Source: Hemibagrus wyckioides (lineage: Eukaryota > Chordata > Actinopteri > Siluriformes > Bagridae). Taken from it: a stretch of DNA of 64,000 nt. The stretch's first letter is position 1, and each line of letters begins with the position of its first letter. Location of the stretch: NCBI RefSeq assembly GCF_019097595.1, contig NC_080711.1, positions 19,297,428-19,361,427 of the forward strand. The letters run 5' to 3'. The position numbers and the translations under genes were made by a program. Shown here one piece after another: positions 58,850-64,000 of the stretch. Under the pieces are notes generated by a model, which ran no database searches, was not told the origin of the DNA, and was given only the letters and a program-made list of their open reading frames with translations.

Positions 58850-61800
58850 ATGAGGAGATTTTTTCGAGTGCAGAGAGATGAAGATTACAGTCAGATCCAG
58901 TATCTTACAGCCAAGTGCAGCCGTCTGGCACAAGAGAAAGGTAAGACAGAGCCGTATATCATTCTATAGTCTCTTATTTATCCACAATTATCAATCTGTA
59001 ATCATGACATGATTAACAGGGGCTGAATGAAGAGAATGTGTAATAGGCTTTTAGCTGTTAGTGATCGTTTACAAAATGCTAGCTCTTACAGCTTAAATGA
59101 AGGGGAAACATACTAAATGAATAAAACGTGGTGACAGAAACACGCGTGTCAGCGCTAAACAACATTATCTGAATGTATAGTTATGTAGAACAAGTATTAA
59201 TTAGACTTTATGGTATTGTAATGCTAAGCAATAAACAGTGCAGTGTTTATTATAAAGTTAAAGTAATGCTAATTACTAATGCTAATTCAGGGATAATGCT
59301 AATTAACATGCTGAAGAACAAACAGAAAGGAAAACACTAACAAGATTGAGAAAAGGATATGTTTAAACAACTTTAGAGGAGGTTTTCTAAGTATATATTA
59401 TAATTTTCATGACAAATGTGCTAAATCTGCTAAGCACACCGTGCTAATTAAAAAGAAATCCATCCTCCGTTAGCTGTAAGATATAAGTGAAGTCTATCTT
59501 CATTGTTTTCTTGTAAACAAGGCATGACTCAGGTGTTGAAAAGGGCCTTTTATTTAGGCTAAAACTGTGTAGCTGTATCTTCAGGGGAAGTTTTGACATT
59601 TGAATAAGAACTATTTAGATTTTAAATGGTATGTGGTATTTAACTGTTTTGAAGTGCGTGTACATGTGTGTGCCTCAAAGGCAGAAAGCTGTTGCATAAA
59701 ATATCATGAGGCTGACGCTTTTGACAGAACAAACAGACGCTCCTTACCAGCCAAAAAATGTTAACCCTTTTATACCTTCCACTGATACCAGATACACCGC
59801 TACATCTTTCTAGAATCTGTACAGCACAGTTCTGGTCACTTGTCTAATTAGCTATTTATTTATTTAGATATTTATCTGACAAAAAGATTGATAAAAATCT
59901 TAATCTTATTCAATGGTGCCAATATTTCTAACAAGGCAATATCGTAGCAGATAGAGAGAATAAATAAGAAGGCAAATGATTGGATATAATGTGCACTTGT
60001 GTTTCAAGTCAGCCCACAGATTCTTAGCTGGATTTGGTCATCTTTTGGTTTAAGTCGTTCCTTTGTTGAATTGGACAGATCTCTGTCTTGCTAGAGACTG
60101 AAATTCCTTTTCATCTTCAGCTTGCTAGCAGACACCTGAAGGTTTTGCACTAAATGTAGCTAGTCATGATTCTCTTCAACTTGATATAAGCCTCAGTTCT
60201 GCCTAAAAACAAGCCGATGCTACCACCACCATGCTGCACTGGGGCCTGTATGGTGTTCTTTTGGCTTTTTTGGTTGTTGTTGCACCAAAATATATCTTAT
60301 GGTACACATTCTGCAACATGATTCGGTTTTTTTTTGTCTGTCTATTCCCCCTACCTCTGAGCCCAGACATGTGAAGAATATAAGACACTGTTGTCACATG
60401 TAGAGCAATCGGTAATCGTCGGATATTCCTGCAGCTCCTTTAATGTTACCTCTTATGTACTCCTCTTAGCAGCCTTCTTGGTAAGTTTTTGTCTTGTCCT
60501 TGGTGCTCCATTTTCTCTATTTGTTGAAAGCTTTCACGGTACATCTAAAGCCCCTCTCCTGATCGATATCTTTCTACAAGTCTACAAGTTTGTAAGCTCT
60601 TTGCAAACCATGCAGTCGGATAAAACCGAGCCATGAAGAAAACCTTACAGCTGGTCTTTATTTGGTATTTAATCCAAATAATTTATAGAATGACAGCTGT
60701 TACTTTTAAACCTGACATTAAATATAATTGGTGATGAACAGTCTATTCTGAACACAGCCCCATCCTCAGTTATAAAATGGTGCTCTTTTTCTATTATCCC
60801 CTAAAATGTTTCTGATTGTTTTTCACTTAATTTTTATATACCCACAAGGCAAAACATTATGACCACCTGCCTAATATTGTGTTGGTCCTCCTTTTGCTGC
60901 CAAAACAGCCCTGACCCATCATGCACTGTGTATTCTGACACCTTTCTATCAGAACCAGCATTAACTTTTAAGCAATTTGAGCAACACTGGCTTGTCTGTT
61001 GGATCGGATCACACGGGCCAGCCTTCGCTTCCCACGTGCATCAGTGAGCCTTGGCCGCCCATGACTCTGTCACCGGTTCACCACTGTTCCTTCCTTGGAC
61101 CACTTTTCATTGATACTGACCACTGCAGACCAGGAACACCCCACAAGAGCTGCAGTTTTGGAGATGCTCTGATCCAGTCGTCTATCCATCACAATTTGGC
61201 CCTTCATCAAACTCGCTCAAATCCTTACGCCTGTCCATTTTTCCTGCTTCTAATATCAACTTTGAGGACAAAATGTTGACTTGCTGCCTAATATATCCCA
61301 CCCACTAACAGGTGCCATGATGAGGAGATCATCAGTGTTATTCACTTCACCTCTCACTGCTCATAATGTAATGCCTGACTGGTGTATGTCAGGCATTAAA
61401 ATAAAAGACTTATCCTGCATATCTTAGAAGCCACCTATCATGTGTTTCCTTAGATTAGTACAGCCATAAAGGAGAATCAATGATTTTCCAGGTCATACCC
61501 TGAAGGATGTTGGATCAAGAAATCAAGAAAAATTCTAGTAGCACAATTAGTGTTTAATTTCTTTGGTTAAATAAGACACCACGTGATTGTGAAATTTCAT
61601 TGGTTTTTAATTGTATGATTCTTAAATGTTTCTCACTTATATTATGTGTACAAGATTGTGTTATAAGGAGTGTGTAAGTGTTTGAACAGAGAACAATTTT
61701 GTATGTTTGTGTGTGTGTAGCCGCATTGGAAAGAGAGTGTGTGCTATCCAGAGAGCGAGTGCGGGTCCTGCAGGTAGATTTGGAAACTGTGTGTTTGCAG

Positions 61801-63460
61801 CTCCATCAGAAAGAACACACCATCCAGGAGCTTGTTCAAAAACTCCAATACCAACAGGTACCTTCTTTGAAATACTGTGACGTATTAATAATTTTTATAC
61901 GCATTCACAGCCTCCTAATATGTTTCTAACGCAACACAATATGCAACAAGACCTGTAAAAGCCAAAAGTTTAATAAGACTGATGCGTGGGACAGATATGT
62001 ATGTGAAGAGCGTCACTGCTGTGTTTGGACTTGTTCTACCTAATAAATGTAGGCAGTTTGAGATTCATATCTAGAGGCATCTTTTAAAAAAAAGCCAGCT
62101 CTCATTATCTGTGTGTTTAATAACATTAAATAGCTACACAAAGTGAACCTTCCTGCTTTTGTCCTTTGTTTTATGCAACATGATGAGAAATGAATGATGG
62201 TAATAAAAAGACAGACTATATTTTATTATATGAGTGTGTTCCTGTGGAATGCAGTGTGTGTTGTGTTCTGTATAATTTGCATATAACTGAACGTGTGTAT
62301 TGTTTTAAAAGGTTTGATCAGTTAACTAAAGTATATAATGTGTGTATTCTTTTTATACTTTATACTTTACATGCGGAAATGTAGACATTTTCTATTATAT
62401 GTAAATATAGTTCTGAAAACTGCAGTGTGTGTGTGTGTGTGTGTGTGTTTACATGTGTAGCGTGTTGTGAGCACAAGTGATGCGGCACTGTTAACTGTTC
62501 ACCTGGAGTCGATAAACTCAGAACTGCAATACCTTCAGTCCACTGAGAAGCAGTTAATAGGCTTTGTGGAAGAGCTCCACCAGGAGACCCAGCAAGCTAC
62601 CAAAAAGTCAGAGGGCCTAGAGGCGCAGCTCCATCAGGAGGCCCAGCTCCATGCTAAGCATAGAGAAGATCTGGAGAAAGAGCTCAAGAGGTACCAGTGT
62701 TCATTTTAATATTACAATTACTGTAATTTCTGCGTAAACAGTTAATCTGTCTGCATCTACGTTATTGAGTATATACTACTGAATTTATGTGTGTTTTCGT
62801 GAGTATGTATTTGTACAGAATACACCTACTATGTTGTCTGTTATCTTATGCTGATTGGTCAGTAAGTCACATGACCTACAGGAGCTGCAGAAGGCCCACG
62901 AGGCATTGCAGCAGGAGCTAAGCGAGCAGAACAGTGCCCACCAGAAGACAGTGATGGAACTGCAGCGTGAAAATACAGTCAGCGTACACAAACTCAAAGA
63001 GATGGCCGAGCAGGTTGAGTGGTTGTGTGAACAACAACGCAACTGGATATGTTGCATCAAAAGGTGTGTGTGTGTGTGAATATGTAAATAATGATGAAAT
63101 ATGTGTTGCTCTTATTAGTAACTGATATTTAGCGTGTGTAGGTTTAAGGACTGCCTGAATGATGAGAAGGAGGCCCTGGTTCTGCAGGTGAACAGGTTAC
63201 AGGAAGAATTGCTGGATCTTAGAAAGAATACAAAATCTGAGGCGATCAGTAAAGAAAATACACTGCCCATAATGCATTGCAGCAGGTAAAACACAAGCAA
63301 TTATTCAAATGTATAGGAACTGAGAAGTGAAGTGTGAGAATATATGTTTTAAAATATTTCCTCTAGATGGGATGTAGATGCTATGCTGGATCTGCAGGTC
63401 GAGGCAGACAAGTGGAAAGAAAGATACCAGGAACTTTTTAGCAAATACACATCACACCAG

Positions 63461-63495
<35 letters not shown>

Positions 63496-63636
63496 TAATA
63501 TTCCTATAACTCATATTTTATAAATATTATCATTCACCTTCATGCAAGACACAAAATAAGTTGTAAAGTTTTAAAATATAAAATATTTGCTTTTCAGGTG
63601 GATTGTCATGAGGATGGATACCTAAAACCACCTTGA
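58850..63636 (+). CDS. Unrecognised coiled-coil protein (311 aa)
   Basis: Seven plus-strand coding exons with good splice sites and matching phases are 58850-58940, 61721-61857, 62461-62690, 62863-63063, 63142-63285, 63367-63460 and 63598-63636. They total 936 nt, or 311 aa. The N-terminus is [19 protein letters not shown] with a [11 protein letters not shown] heptad start. Nearly the whole protein is heptad-like: [89 protein letters not shown] and [19 protein letters not shown]. It ends [11 protein letters not shown]. There is no signal peptide, membrane helix or enzyme motif. An AATAAA follows 70 bp after the stop. The evenly phased exons and lack of stops argue for a working gene. I do not recognise the family; a structural or scaffold role is only a guess. 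Intron 1 holds a Tc1 family C copy. Confidence 0.85.
60846..61386 (-). mobile_element. Tc1-like family C copy in intron 1 of the coiled-coil gene
   Basis: This is the minus-strand orientation of the 46625-47445 element. It starts caaggcaaaacattatgacc and contains gaccaggaacaccccacaag, ttttcctgcttctaatatca and atatatcccacccactaaca. It ends in ctcataatgtaatgcctgac. It is internally deleted, with no usable frame. Confidence 0.88.
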
Positions 63637-63706
63637 TGAAGACTGACATCATGCACTATATCAAAGTGACTACTGCACATGGGAAAATCCCAAACTAGTG
63701 ACCTTT

Positions 63707-63712
63707 AATAAA
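63707..63712 (+). terminator. Polyadenylation signal of the coiled-coil gene
   Basis: AATAAA lies 71 bp past the stop codon at 63634-63636, at the usual place for a short 3' UTR. Confidence 0.75.
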
Positions 63713-64000
63713 ACAATTTCTGCACATTTATATACACCACTTTTGTATTTCTTTCTCCTTTGGATATATGGCATATATTTTCCCAGTAGGTTAATTCCCC
63801 CAGTGTTTTATTATTTGACACAGAACAGATAAATTAGCCAATTCACACAATTTAACATAACATACTTGCATACTTCACTACTTAACAAACTTCACACATT
63901 TCACTTTTATATACTTCATTACCTTGTCATCACTTCATAGCATTATGTGTCTCGGTGCGTTACACAATTCATTGTATGCTTTGCTACATAACCCTAGTAA
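63713..64000. other. Downstream sequence, no gene seen
   Basis: The window ends without another recognisable exon. Confidence 0.5.

Overview
This window looks like vertebrate nuclear DNA from a ray-finned fish (teleost). The support is intron-split genes whose products match vertebrate TMEM107, FBXL12 and LEPROTL1, a pim-like kinase of the kind expanded in fish, and a dense load of Tc1-family transposons, fish LINE and ERV relics, and AT/CA/GATA microsatellites. I cannot name the species. No bacterial features, CRISPR arrays or rRNA genes were seen.

Layout. (1) 1-6.4 kb: a clipped Tc1 end, then tmem107 on the minus strand (five coding exons, 140 aa, complete), with Tc1 debris in its first intron and a candidate RFX X-box at its promoter. 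(2) 6.9-8.0 kb: a palindromic MITE and an isolated exon 1 of a melatonin receptor (mtnr1a-like) with a one-base frameshift. (3) 8.3-30.4 kb: an accessory region of Tc1 copies, tandem repeats, a very AT-rich long palindrome, and relics of a two-gene fish family on the minus strand: a C2H2/DDE-transposase-like protein and a companion protein with a conserved PWKKMP-type core. (4) 29.5-40.8 kb: what reads as a nest. A Helentron-like helicase/endonuclease gene (minus) is split by an endogenous retrovirus relic (plus). That relic is split inside pol by a copy of the two-gene element (minus), and the element is itself broken by two LINE fragments. (5) 41.7-43.5 kb: another companion-gene fragment directly upstream of a pim-like kinase that lacks its glycine-rich-loop exon. 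(6) 43.6-48.9 kb: two more Tc1 families and short repeats. (7) 49.1-63.7 kb: the main gene-bearing block, with fbxl12 (minus, 362 aa) divergent from leprotl1 (plus, 131 aa) across about 410 bp, then an unrecognised 311-aa coiled-coil gene (plus, seven coding exons).

How it fits together. The host genes are ordinary cellular genes (ciliary transition zone, SCF ubiquitin ligase receptor, receptor trafficking) and share no pathway that I can see. The unusual part is the repeated pairing of the two unclassified genes in the same order and strand at two loci, plus companion-only fragments at two further places. This is best read as a two-gene mobile element, and it is the main candidate here for a little-described system. 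Every copy seen is broken. All calls come from reading the sequence by eye. No alignment or database search was run.
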